Assembly (NCBI RefSeq): GCF_030160835.1
Contig: NZ_BSPC01000071.1
Span: 1 to 43,767, forward strand
DNA from: Labrys miyagiensis
GTDB lineage: Bacteria; Pseudomonadota; Alphaproteobacteria; Rhizobiales; Labraceae
Length of the DNA: 43,767 nucleotides
Reading direction: 5' to 3'
Positions 18,568-26,732 of this stretch are shown here, one piece after another (the first letter of the stretch is position 1; each line of letters begins with the position of its first letter). The notes beneath the pieces are model-generated. The model was not told where the DNA came from. It ran no database searches and worked only from the letters and a program-made list of their open reading frames with translations. The position numbers and the translations under genes are program-made.

Positions 18568-19495
18568 CGTAATGCACCCAGTAGCGCGACGTCAGGAAGG
18601 AGAAGGCGGTGAAGACGGCGATGATCAGCACCAGGATCCAGGCCAGCGCCGAGGCATAGCCCATGCGGAAATAGCTGAAGGCTTCCTGATAGAGGTAGAG
18701 CGTGTAGAACAAGGTCGAGTTGATCGGGCCCCCGCTGCCTTCGGAGATGATGAAAGAGGGCGTGAAGGCCTTGAAGGCCTCGATGGTCTGGATGACGAAG
18801 TTGAAGAACACCACCGGGGTGAGCAGCGGCAGGGTGATCTTGAAGAACTGCCTGGCCTTGGAGGCGCCGTCGAGACTGGCGGCCTCATACATGTCCTGCG
18901 GGATCTGGCGAAGGCCCGCCAGGAAGATGATCATCGGCGAGCCGAACTGCCAAACCGACAGCACCACCAGCGTATAGAGCGAATAGCGCGGGTTTGAGAT
19001 CCAGCTCGGTCCGTTGATGCCAATATAATAGAGTAGCGAATTGACGAGGCCGTCGGCGGCGAAAAGCTGGCGCCAGAGCACGGCGATGGCGACGGAGGAG
19101 CCGAGCAGCGAGGGCAGATAGAAGACCGCACGGTAAACAGGCAGGCCGCGGATGCCACGGTTGAAGGCCATGGCCAGCGCGAGCGCGAAGATCAGCTTCA
19201 GCGGCACCGAGAGCACCACATAGAGCAGCGTGACCTTCATCGCCGCAGCGAATTTCGGGTCGGCGGTGCCGATACGGATATAATTGTCCGCACCGACGAA
19301 GTTGGGGCTCTGCAAGAGGTCGTAGTCGGTGAACGACAGATAAAGCGAGGCCAGCGCCGGCCCGAGCGTCAGGCCGAGGAAGCCGAGCAGCCACGGCGTC
19401 AGGAAGAGATAGCCTGCCGCGTTCCGACTCAGCCAGCCCGGTGCGGAAGTCTGCTGCCGGCCTGCCGATGCGACGCTTGCAGAGGGAACGGACAT
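18560..19495 (-). CDS. Carbohydrate ABC transporter permease I (MalF/UgpA-like)
   Basis: 311 residues with a hydrophilic N-terminal 25 residues and six membrane segments beginning at GYLFLTPWLLGFLGLTLGPA. The EAA loop is YEAASLDGASKARQFFKITL near 215-235. Starts 6 bp after the binding protein stop and overlaps permease II by 8 bases. These spacings support one transcript and balanced synthesis of the two channel halves. Confidence 0.95.
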   Translation of the reverse strand: MSVPSASVASAGRQQTSAPGWLSRNAAGYLFLTPWLLGFLGLTLGPALASLYLSFTDYDLLQSPNFVGADNYIRIGTADPKFAAAMKVTLLYVVLSVPLKLIFALALAMAFNRGIRGLPVYRAVFYLPSLLGSSVAIAVLWRQLFAADGLVNSLLYYIGINGPSWISNPRYSLYTLVVLSVWQFGSPMIIFLAGLRQIPQDMYEAASLDGASKARQFFKITLPLLTPVVFFNFVIQTIEAFKAFTPSFIISEGSGGPINSTLFYTLYLYQEAFSYFRMGYASALAWILVLIIAVFTAFSFLTSRYWVHYDD

Positions 19496-19501
19496 CGCGG
19501 T

Positions 19502-20791
19502 TTACCCCCGCTTGAGGATCGACTCGGCTTCCGTGATCAGTTGGGTGCCACCATCTTCCGGCGTGGAGGAGCCAAAAGCGACTTCCTGGCTGAGGCGCTG
19601 CAGCACGAAGGCGACCTCGCCGGCGCCCTTGGGCGGGGAGGGCGGCAGCGGGCTGACATAAGGATCGAGCTTGCCGATATAGTCGACCATCTGCTTGCTG
19701 GTCTCGTCGAGCGAGGGTGTCACGAGGTCGCGCACCTTGGGCGAGGCCGGCACGCCACGCTCCACGCCAAGGGCCTTGACGCCCTCGGGTACCTTCACCG
19801 TGAAGTTCGCGAGCTTCACCGCAAGTTCCGGCGCCTTGGAAGAGGCGGCGATCGACCACATCTGCGAGGGCTTGTAATAGTGCCCGGGCTTGCCGCTGCT
19901 GGTGACGGGATAGGCGGTGATGCTGAGCTTGGTCTTGCTCAGCGCCTGCGCGCCGATGAACTGGTTGGCGTGCAGGAAGCTCAGCGCCGCCTTGCCGAGC
20001 GCCAATGGCGAGGTGTCGAGGGTGAGCTTGTCGAGCGCCTGGATGTCGGCCGTGACGCAGCCGCCGGAGTCGCGTAGCGCTCCCCACATCTTGAACCAGT
20101 CGGCGGCATCCTTGGCGTCGAAGGCGAGCTTGCCATCATTGTCGTAGAGCGCCTTGCCGCGCTGCCGGAGCCAGAGCTCATAGGCCGGCTCCACGCCGCT
20201 GGCGTCGCAGGCGGCGTAGAAGTTCCGGCGCTTGTTGCCCTTGGCGAAAGCGGCGCATTTGGAGGCGAAGTCCTCCCAGCTGGTGCCGAGCGTCGGCGGC
20301 TCGGCGCCGGCATCCTGCCAGGCCTGCGCGTCATAGGCGACGGCGGAGGAGTTCACGCCAAGATTGATGCCATAGAGCTTGCCGTCGACGCTGCAGGAGT
20401 CGAGGTTCGGCTTGCCGAAATCAGCGATGTCGAGGCTCTTGCCGAGATACTCGTCGAGCGGGATGATGGCCCCGCGGCGGGCATATTCGAACAGATAGCG
20501 GTAATCCATCTGGATCAGGTCGGGCGCATTCTGGCCAGCGACCTGGGTGGCGAGGCGGGGCCAGTAGTCGCTCCAGCCGGCCGATTCGGTTTTGACGTCG
20601 ATGCCGGCATTGGCGGCCTTGAAGGCATCGACCGCCTTGTTGCTGCGGTCGGCCCGTTCCTGCGAACCCCACCAGAAGGCACGGATCTGTTTGACATCCT
20701 GCGCCCAGGAGGGGCTGCCGAGGAGAGCAGAGGCAGCAAGGCCCGCACCTGCCCCGAGAATGGTACGGCGATTAACGAGATGGTCACTCAT
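19502..20791 (-). CDS. Extracellular solute-binding protein, family 1 (sugar, CUT1)
   Basis: 429 residues from ATG 20791, which is preceded by AGGGAGAG. A TTG one codon earlier is not needed. A twin-arginine signal peptide (NRRTILGAGAGLAASALLG, cleavage near SWA) indicates export of a folded protein by Tat. The body follows the family 1 pattern: LIQMDYRYLFEYARRG, then LDEYLGK and DGKLYGINLGVNSSAVAYD. Two Cys pairs are possible. It delivers a carbohydrate to the two permeases downstream. With uxaC next door, a uronic acid or uronide is the best guess, but the ligand cannot be read from the sequence. Confidence 0.94.
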   Translation of the reverse strand: MSDHLVNRRTILGAGAGLAASALLGSPSWAQDVKQIRAFWWGSQERADRSNKAVDAFKAANAGIDVKTESAGWSDYWPRLATQVAGQNAPDLIQMDYRYLFEYARRGAIIPLDEYLGKSLDIADFGKPNLDSCSVDGKLYGINLGVNSSAVAYDAQAWQDAGAEPPTLGTSWEDFASKCAAFAKGNKRRNFYAACDASGVEPAYELWLRQRGKALYDNDGKLAFDAKDAADWFKMWGALRDSGGCVTADIQALDKLTLDTSPLALGKAALSFLHANQFIGAQALSKTKLSITAYPVTSSGKPGHYYKPSQMWSIAASSKAPELAVKLANFTVKVPEGVKALGVERGVPASPKVRDLVTPSLDETSKQMVDYIGKLDPYVSPLPPSPPKGAGEVAFVLQRLSQEVAFGSSTPEDGGTQLITEAESILKRG

Positions 20792-20952
20792 CAATTCTCT
20801 CCCTATGTCGGGTCGTTTCCGTGTGCTGATCTTCTTCTTCGTCTTCTTTGTTGTTCCGCTTGGATGTCAATCCTGCCGGATTATTTCTAGCCGGGCCAGC
20901 GCAATCCTTCCCATACGTCTTCTTCACGACATTGCGGCAACACCGCTGTCAT

Positions 20953-22353
20953 TCAGAGCTTGTAAGCCTTTTTGGCGAGATTGTAGGCGAGGTCCGCAGC
21001 CACTTCGTAAGCTTCGTCCTCGTCGAGACGGTGGTCGGCGACGAGCCGGGCGAGATAGGAGCAGTCGACGCGGCGGGCCGTGTCGTGACGGGCCGGTATC
21101 GACAGATAGGCCCGGGTATCGTCGTTGAAGCCGACCGTGTTGTAGAAGCCGGCGGTCTCCACCGCGAGTTCGCGCGCCCGGCGCATGCCCTCGGGACTGT
21201 CGAGGAACCACCAGGGTGGGCCGAGCTTCAGGGCCGGATAGTGGCCGGCGAGCGGGGCGAGTTCGCGGCTGAACACTGTCTCATCGAGCGTGAAGAGAAT
21301 GACGGTCATGCCGGGCTCGTTGCCGACGGCATCGAGCAGGGGCTTGAGCGCCCGCACATAATCCATGCCCACCGGAATGTCGGCGCCGATATCGGTACCA
21401 AAGCGCTGGAAGAGCGGGGCATTGTGGTTGCGGTAGGAGCCTGGGTGAATCTGCATCACCAGCCCGTCATCGAGGCTCATGCGCGCCATCTCGGTGAGCA
21501 TCTGCGCGCGGAAGAGTTCGGCATCCTCGGGTACGGCCGGCCCGGCGAGCACGCGGGCGAACAGGGCTTCGGCTGCCGCGGTGCCGATATCGGCGGTGCT
21601 GGCGCTGGCATGGCCGTGGTCGGTCGAGGTGGCGCCCAGCGACTTGAAAAAGGCGCGGCGCTCGCGATGGGCGGAAAGATAGCCCTGCCAGGTCGCCAGC
21701 TGGCCGGTCATCGCGAGCAAGGTCCGCACGCCGTCATGGAAGCCAACGCGTTCGGGATCGACGACGACATCCGGGCGATAGGCAGGGAGCACGCGACCTT
21801 TCCAGCCGGAGGCCAGGATCTGCTGGTGCGACTTCAACTCGTCTATGGCGCTGTCGGTGGTCGAGATCGCCTCGATGTTGAAGCGCTCGAACAGGGCTCG
21901 TGGCCGGAACTCGGGCTTTCCCAGGGCCTCGGCGATGGTGTCGTAGAGGCGGTCGGCATTGCCTGGGGCCAGGCGCTCGGTGATGCCGAAGCAGCGCTCC
22001 AGGGAATCTTCCAGCCACAGCCGGCTTGGCGTGCCGCGAAAGAGATACCAGTGGCTGGCGAACAGGCGCCAGATCTTGCGCCCATCCGTCTCGACCGGCG
22101 TGCCGTCCCTGGCGGGGATGCCGAGTTCTTCCAGCCGCACACCCTGCGAATAGAGCATGCGGGTGACGTAATGGTCGGGTTTGACGAACAAGGTCGCTGG
22201 ATCGGGGAAGGGCGCATCCTCCGCATACCAGCGCGGGTCGGTATGGCCGTGCGGTGAGAGGATCGGCAGGCCGGCAACGCTCTCATGGAGGCGCCGGGCG
22301 ATGGCTCGGGCACTCGCTTCGATCGGAAACAGCCTGTCTGGATGCAGTGCCAT
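20953..22353 (-). CDS. uxaC: Glucuronate (uronate) isomerase UxaC
   Basis: 466 residues, the normal length. Isomerises D-glucuronate to D-fructuronate and D-galacturonate to D-tagaturonate in the cytoplasm. Family features are ILSPHGHTDP with metal ligands His35/His37, DHYVTRMLYSQG, TTDSAIDELKSHQ, and the C-terminal GFNDDTRAYLSIPARHD then DCSYLARLV. It is the first gene of the leftward unit, 161 bp before the binding protein, and divergent from the GntR regulator. UxaB/UxuB and UxaA/UxuA are not in the window, so the rest of the pathway must be elsewhere or be replaced by the oxidoreductases here. Confidence 0.97.
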   Translation of the reverse strand: MALHPDRLFPIEASARAIARRLHESVAGLPILSPHGHTDPRWYAEDAPFPDPATLFVKPDHYVTRMLYSQGVRLEELGIPARDGTPVETDGRKIWRLFASHWYLFRGTPSRLWLEDSLERCFGITERLAPGNADRLYDTIAEALGKPEFRPRALFERFNIEAISTTDSAIDELKSHQQILASGWKGRVLPAYRPDVVVDPERVGFHDGVRTLLAMTGQLATWQGYLSAHRERRAFFKSLGATSTDHGHASASTADIGTAAAEALFARVLAGPAVPEDAELFRAQMLTEMARMSLDDGLVMQIHPGSYRNHNAPLFQRFGTDIGADIPVGMDYVRALKPLLDAVGNEPGMTVILFTLDETVFSRELAPLAGHYPALKLGPPWWFLDSPEGMRRARELAVETAGFYNTVGFNDDTRAYLSIPARHDTARRVDCSYLARLVADHRLDEDEAYEVAADLAYNLAKKAYKL

Positions 22354-22388
22354 GCTGGGCGTTGCCCCGTTCTAGTTGGCGTGTCCTC

Positions 22389-22421
22389 TTGACGACGGCT
22401 TTAACACTAAGATACTAGTGT
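22389..22421 (+). promoter_or_regulatory. Promoter of gntR-like gene with overlapping operator
   Basis: A -35-like TTGACG (22389-22394) is followed after 16 bp by GATACT (22411-22416). Over the -10 lies a perfect inverted repeat ACACTA-N6-TAGTGT (22404-22421). Its size and position fit a GntR/FCD operator that would block this promoter, and possibly the divergent uxaC promoter as well. Confidence 0.55.
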
Positions 22422-22471
22422 GTCAAAGTCTGAATAAACGGCCCGCTGTCGGGCCGATCCGGGGCAGGCCC

Positions 22472-23212
22472 ATGGAGAGCCACGGCGACGATCACGCGCT
22501 GGAAATCCTGGTGGCGCGGGGCAAGGCGGCACAATCGGGCCTGCGCCCCTCGATGCGGCGCGTCACTACGGCCACGGCGATCTATAACGACTTGCGCGAG
22601 GCCATCATCAGCATGCGCCTGGTGCCCGGCACCCCTTTGCAGGAGAAGGCGCTGACCCAGCGTTTCGGCGTGAGCAAGACCCCGATGCGCGAGGCGCTGA
22701 TCCGCCTGGCCGACGACGGCCTGGTCGACATCTTCCCGCAGTCCGGCACTTTCGTGTCGCATGTGCGGCTGGCTGAGATCCCCGAATCCACCGTCATCCG
22801 GCAGTCGCTTGAGGATACGGCGGTGCAGCGCACGGCCGAGATCGCCAATGCAGCCGATATCGCCCGCATCGATGCCATCATCGCCCGCCAGCGCATGCTC
22901 GCCGATCTCGGCGACACCGACGCCTTCCACGAGGCGGACGAGGCCTTCCACGAAGTCATCGCGCTGATCGCCGGCTATCCCAACATTCCCCGCCTCTTGC
23001 GCCAGGTGAAGGTCCAGATCGACCGGGCGCGCCGGCTGACCCTGCCGGTTGCCGGGCGCATGCACCAGGTCATCGACGAGCATGAGCCCATCCGCGATGC
23101 CATCGCCCGCCACGACGTCGAAGCGGCCCGCGCCGCCATGAAGACGCATCTGGCCGTCATGCGCCTCGATATCGACCGTCTCAGGCTGGAATATCCCGAC
23201 TATTTCGTTTGA
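22472..23212 (+). CDS. GntR-family transcriptional regulator with FCD domain
   Basis: 246 residues from ATG 22472. A longer in-frame reading from 22376 runs over the operator and is rejected. The winged helix-turn-helix occupies about residues 30-95: IYNDLREAIISMRLVPGTPL, then ALTQRFGVSKTPMREALIRL. The FCD ligand-binding domain follows (about 100-235), with metal/ligand residues in DEAFHEVI and the HEPIRDAI segment. FCD regulators usually sense an acidic sugar or organic acid. Placed between uxaC and an oxidoreductase gene, it is the likely local repressor of the uronate locus and probably of itself. Confidence 0.94.
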   Translation: MESHGDDHALEILVARGKAAQSGLRPSMRRVTTATAIYNDLREAIISMRLVPGTPLQEKALTQRFGVSKTPMREALIRLADDGLVDIFPQSGTFVSHVRLAEIPESTVIRQSLEDTAVQRTAEIANAADIARIDAIIARQRMLADLGDTDAFHEADEAFHEVIALIAGYPNIPRLLRQVKVQIDRARRLTLPVAGRMHQVIDEHEPIRDAIARHDVEAARAAMKTHLAVMRLDIDRLRLEYPDYFV

Positions 23213-23301
23213 TCGGCAGGCCGACAAGCGCCGGGACAAGGCGCGGCGTGCCGATCGTCAAGACACAGGTCCGAGAGACAATTCGAAGTGAGGAAATTTT
23301 G

Positions 23302-24582
23302 ATGACGCAAGCTTTGAAGAACGCCGCCGCCGAGCGCCACCGCGTGGCCCTGGTCGGCACCGGCCATCGCGGCACCGGCATGTGGGGCAAGGAATTGCTG
23401 GCAGGCTGGCGCGACCGGGCCGAATTCGTCGCCATCTGCGATCTCAACGAAGTGCGCGCCGCCCATGCCCGCAAGGCCATCGGCACCAATGCGCCCATCT
23501 ATACCGATGTCGACGCCATGCTGACGGCGGTGAAGCCCGAGATCGTCATCGTCTGCAGCCGTGACGACACCCATGACGAGATCATCGTCAAGGCGCTGGA
23601 AGCGGGCTGCCGCGTCATCACCGAAAAGCCGATGACGACCACGCCCGAAAAATGCCGGCGCATCCTCGAGGCCGAGATCCGTACCGGCAACACGGTCGAC
23701 GTCACCTTCAACTACCGCTTTGCGCCGACGGCGGCGCGCATCAAGCAATTGCTGCGCGACAAGGCGATCGGCACGGTGACCTCAGTCGATTTCCACTGGT
23801 ATCTCGACACCCAGCATGGCGCCGACTATTTCCGCCGCTGGCATGCCATGGAGAAGAATTCGGGCAGCCTGTTCGTGCACAAGTCGACCCACCATTTCGA
23901 CCTCCTGAACTGGTATCTGGAATCGACCGCCCGCGAGGTCTCCGCCTTCGGCACGCAGCGCAAGTATGGCCGCAACGGTCCCTTTCGCGGCGAGCGCTGC
24001 CACACCTGCAGCCACACCAGCGAATGCGACTTCTATCTCGACATGAGCAAGGATGAGTGGCTGACCATGCTCTATGAGGAGCCCTCCAGGGAGGACGGCT
24101 ATTTCCGCGACGGCTGCGTCTATCGCGAGGACATCGACATCCCTGACACCATGACAGCGATGCTGCGCTACGAGAACGAGGTGATCGTCTCCTATTCGCT
24201 CAACACCTTCATGCCGGTCGAGGGCTACCACCTCGCCTTCAACGGCACCAAGGGACGCATCGAGGTCCGGCAATTTGAGCGTCAGGCTTTCGATACGCCC
24301 GACTATGACGAGATCCTGCTGATGCACAATTTCGGCAAGGTCGAGCACATCCGGGTGCCGCATGCGGGAGGCGGCCATTTCGGCGGCGACGACCGCCTGC
24401 GCGACATGCTGTTCCGAGAGGGCACCGCCGATCCCCTCGGCCAGCGCGCCGGGGCCTTGGCCGGTGCGATGTCGATGCTCTGCGGCGCGGCTGCGGTGGC
24501 CAGCATGAAAGCGGGGAGGCCGGTGAAGCTGGCGGAGTTGGGCGGTTTGCCTGGGAGCGCGGACGTCCTCGTCCGCTCTTGA
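23302..24582 (+). CDS. Gfo/Idh/MocA family oxidoreductase (C) with cysteine cluster and repeat-derived tail
   Basis: 426 residues from ATG 23302 with a GTGAGGAAA Shine-Dalgarno. It has a Rossmann N-terminus (ALVGTGHRGTGMWG, ICDLNEV), the catalytic Lys in ITEKPMTTT near 112, and active-site HKSTHHFDLLNWYL near 200. Inserted between is a cysteine motif C233-x2-C236-x5-C242 (CHTCSHTSEC) with a further Cys in DGCVYRED, suggesting a structural metal site. It is longer than A and B. The last nine residues GSADVLVRS and the stop come from an R1 repeat. It is co-directional with gntR, 89 bp apart, so probably in the same regulon. Confidence 0.93.
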   Translation: MTQALKNAAAERHRVALVGTGHRGTGMWGKELLAGWRDRAEFVAICDLNEVRAAHARKAIGTNAPIYTDVDAMLTAVKPEIVIVCSRDDTHDEIIVKALEAGCRVITEKPMTTTPEKCRRILEAEIRTGNTVDVTFNYRFAPTAARIKQLLRDKAIGTVTSVDFHWYLDTQHGADYFRRWHAMEKNSGSLFVHKSTHHFDLLNWYLESTAREVSAFGTQRKYGRNGPFRGERCHTCSHTSECDFYLDMSKDEWLTMLYEEPSREDGYFRDGCVYREDIDIPDTMTAMLRYENEVIVSYSLNTFMPVEGYHLAFNGTKGRIEVRQFERQAFDTPDYDEILLMHNFGKVEHIRVPHAGGGHFGGDDRLRDMLFREGTADPLGQRAGALAGAMSMLCGAAAVASMKAGRPVKLAELGGLPGSADVLVRS

Positions 24583-24678
24583 ACCAGAGGGCAATAAAAT
24601 AGGGCGCAAACCTCAGCGGTTGCGCCCTTTTTTCACACCGAAGCGGTTCAAGAGCGGACGGGACGTCCGCGTTCCCAG
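24551..24678. repeat. R1 palindromic element (R1e)
   Basis: The left arm (24551-) lies inside the coding end of oxidoreductase C and provides its stop. The right arm (24649-24678) ends one base before the stop of the metallopeptidase gene. The loop holds an intrinsic terminator. Confidence 0.92.
24602..24633 (+). terminator. Rho-independent terminator in the loop of R1e
   Basis: Stem GGGCGCAA/TTGCGCCC (24602-24609 and 24620-24627) followed by TTTTTT. Read leftward, the stem is followed by TATTTTATT, so it may act in both directions between the convergent genes. Confidence 0.85.
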
Positions 24679-24679
24679 G

Positions 24680-25609
24680 TTACAACTGCGCCGAGTTAAA
24701 CGTGTTGCAGGCGTTGATCTGGCCGCTCTTCAGGCCGGTGGTGAACCAGCGCTGGCGCTGGGCCGAGGTGCCGTGGGTGAAGCTGTCGGGCACGACATAG
24801 CCCTGGGCCTTCTTCTGCAGCATGTCGTCGCCGATGGCCTGGGCCGTCTGCAGCGCGCCTTCGACGTCGCCTTGCTCGATGAACTTGAAGTTTTGCTGGG
24901 TGCGGTTGGCCCACACGCCGGCCAGGCAGTCGGCTTGGAGTTCAAGGCGAACCGAGAGGGCGTTGGCGCCGGCATCGTCGGTCTGCTGCTGGGCCTGGTG
25001 CACCTTGGGCAGGATGCCGAGCAGATCCTGGACGTGATGGCCGACTTCATGCGCAATCACATAAGCCTGCGCGAAGGCGCAGGCGCCCTGGCCGGCCGGG
25101 CAGGCGTTGAAGCGGTTGCGCATCTCGTCGAAGAACTCGGTGTCGAGATAGACCTTCTTGTCATTGGGGCAGTAGAAGGGGCCCATGGCCGATTGCGCCG
25201 TACCGCAGGCCGAGCTGGTGGCGCCGCTGAACAGCACGAGCTCGGTGGGCGTATAGCTGCGCCCGCCGGCCTGCTCCTTGAACAACTCCGTCCAGGTGTC
25301 TTCGGTTGAGCCGAGGATCTTGCGCACGAACTGGCCCGAGGCATCGTCGGCCCCACCGCCGGCCGTCTGCCTTGAGGGCTGCTGTTGCTGCTGGACCTGG
25401 GGCTGGCCGCCACCGCTGAGGCTCTGCAGGGCGTTCATCGCCGCATCCGGGCCGACCAGGAAATAGAGCGCTGCCACGATCACCAGGCCGCCGAGGCCGA
25501 TGGTGCCGCGTCCGCCTGGAAAACCACCACCGCCGCCGCCCAAGCCGCCACCGTCGTCACCACGGCGATCCTCGACATTGTCGGAGGCGCGCATATCGTC
25601 GAGCTTCAT
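24680..25609 (-). CDS. Neutral zinc metallopeptidase (YpfJ family)
   Basis: 309 residues from ATG 25609. The N-terminus has a Gly-rich cytoplasmic segment (about 20-35), then one membrane anchor (GLGGLVIVAALYFLVGP), a Gln-rich linker, and the external peptidase domain. The zinc site is H187-E188-x2-H191 in HEVGHH, with Glu224 in LELQADCLAG as third ligand. Cys pairs in the external domain could form disulfides. The family is widespread (ypfJ in E. coli) and its substrate is unknown. It faces oxidoreductase C tail to tail across R1e. Confidence 0.93.
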   Translation of the reverse strand: MKLDDMRASDNVEDRRGDDGGGLGGGGGGFPGGRGTIGLGGLVIVAALYFLVGPDAAMNALQSLSGGGQPQVQQQQQPSRQTAGGGADDASGQFVRKILGSTEDTWTELFKEQAGGRSYTPTELVLFSGATSSACGTAQSAMGPFYCPNDKKVYLDTEFFDEMRNRFNACPAGQGACAFAQAYVIAHEVGHHVQDLLGILPKVHQAQQQTDDAGANALSVRLELQADCLAGVWANRTQQNFKFIEQGDVEGALQTAQAIGDDMLQKKAQGYVVPDSFTHGTSAQRQRWFTTGLKSGQINACNTFNSAQL

Positions 25610-25774
25610 GGCCCTGTCTCCTGATCCCTCCATGCCGGCCGTCTCGCGGTCCCGCATGCCTGTTCGTTCCAGCCGCTCAAGGCTTAACTGTAAACCTAGG
25701 GTTTCGCAAAGCCCGTTGCCAGTGTCTTAGTGCGTACTTCCGTAAGGAAAATAAGTTTTCCTCAATCGCGGAAA
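25610..25774. other. Gap between metallopeptidase and uracil-DNA glycosylase genes, with inverted repeat
   Basis: 165 bp between two leftward genes. It holds a perfect inverted repeat AGGAAAA-TAAG-TTTTCCT (25745-25762), 12 bp beyond the glycosylase stop. It could be a weak hairpin terminator or a regulator site for the metallopeptidase. No T-tract follows it in the leftward direction. Confidence 0.4.
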
Positions 25775-26602
25775 TTAGGGTTGTTCGAGCGCGGCCCGGA
25801 TGGCGCGAAAATCGCGCCAGGCCAGGCGTTTCTGAACAGGCTGGCGCAGCAGATAGGCCGGATGCAAGGTTGCCATTGCCTGAATGCGACGGCCGCCGAT
25901 CTCGTGCTCCAGCCAGCGCCCGCGCAGCTTCAGGATACCGTCGGTGACCCCCAGCAAAGCCTGCGCGCTGCGGGCGCCGAGGCAGACGAGAATCTTGGGA
26001 TCGACCAGCTCGATCTGCCTCTCGATGAAGGGACGGCAGATCGTGGTCTCCTGCGGTGTCGGATCGCGGTTGCCGGGCGGGCGCCAAGGCACGACGTTGG
26101 CGATATAGGTCCGGGTGCGGTCGAGGCCGATGGCGGCCAGCATGCGGTCGAGCAACTGGCCGGAACGTCCGACGAAAGGCTTGCCCTGGATGTCCTCGTC
26201 GCGCCCCGGCGCTTCCCCGATGAACATGATGTCGGCATCCGGCGCGCCATCGGCGAAGACGAGTCGGCTCGCCGTCGCCTTGAGCGCGCAGCCTTCGAAA
26301 CGGTCGAGAATCTCGCGCAATTCGTCCAGCGTTCGGGCGCTGCGGGCCTGTTCGCGGGCCGCCAGCTCGACCGTATCGGGCGTGGCGGTCAGCAGGGCTG
26401 CGGCGGGCGAGGCGAGCCGTGGGGATGCAGCCGGGCGGGGCGCTTCTGCGGGACGAACCGCCACGGCAACCGGGCGAGCGGGAACCGCGCTTTCGGCGAA
26501 ACGGTCGACCGGTTCGTCCGAGATGGCCGTGTCAACGCCCATGTCGGCGTACCAGCGCAGCAGCGCGACGACTTCTTCCGGCGGGATGGGCAGGGACATC
26601 AT
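25775..26602 (-). CDS. Uracil-DNA glycosylase, family 4-like
   Basis: 275 residues from ATG 26602. A TTG six codons earlier (26620) and an ATG at 26599 are alternatives. Excises uracil from DNA. An Ala/Pro-rich N-terminal extension (about 25-85) precedes the catalytic domain, with motif [17 protein letters not shown] and the C-terminal HPAYLLRQP motif. Family 4 enzymes bind [4Fe-4S] with an N-terminal C-x2-C pair. Here only one Cys is seen (RFEGCALK, Phe where the first would be), with later Cys in CRPFIE and LVCLGA. The lone N-terminal Cys also seems usual in rhizobial relatives as I recall them. Confidence 0.92.
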   Translation of the reverse strand: MMSLPIPPEEVVALLRWYADMGVDTAISDEPVDRFAESAVPARPVAVAVRPAEAPRPAASPRLASPAAALLTATPDTVELAAREQARSARTLDELREILDRFEGCALKATASRLVFADGAPDADIMFIGEAPGRDEDIQGKPFVGRSGQLLDRMLAAIGLDRTRTYIANVVPWRPPGNRDPTPQETTICRPFIERQIELVDPKILVCLGARSAQALLGVTDGILKLRGRWLEHEIGGRRIQAMATLHPAYLLRQPVQKRLAWRDFRAIRAALEQP

Positions 26603-26654
26603 GGTTGAAGGATAGAACAAAGCCGTGCCGGTTTGAACCGTCTTGTGCGTTACG

Positions 26655-26675
26655 TTAACCCCCCATCAAGGTTAA
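26655..26675. promoter_or_regulatory. Inverted repeat TTAACC-N9-GGTTAA in the UDG/SleB divergent region
   Basis: Perfect 6-bp arms at 26655-26660 and 26670-26675, about 55-75 bp from either start codon. TTAACC is the half-site type used by CtrA in alphaproteobacteria, but the CtrA arrangement is a direct repeat TTAA-N7-TTAA. Identity of the binder is open. Confidence 0.35.
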
Positions 26676-26732
26676 TGCATCATCAATGGGCTCACTGCTT
26701 CGCCTTGCGGTTCCAACTCGTGAGCTCCGTGG

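Noticed and set aside
24551-24678. MITE or IS remnant with target-site duplication
   Set aside because: No direct duplications flanking the R1 edges were evident and no transposase is present. REP-doublet architecture fits better, though a MITE cannot be fully excluded.
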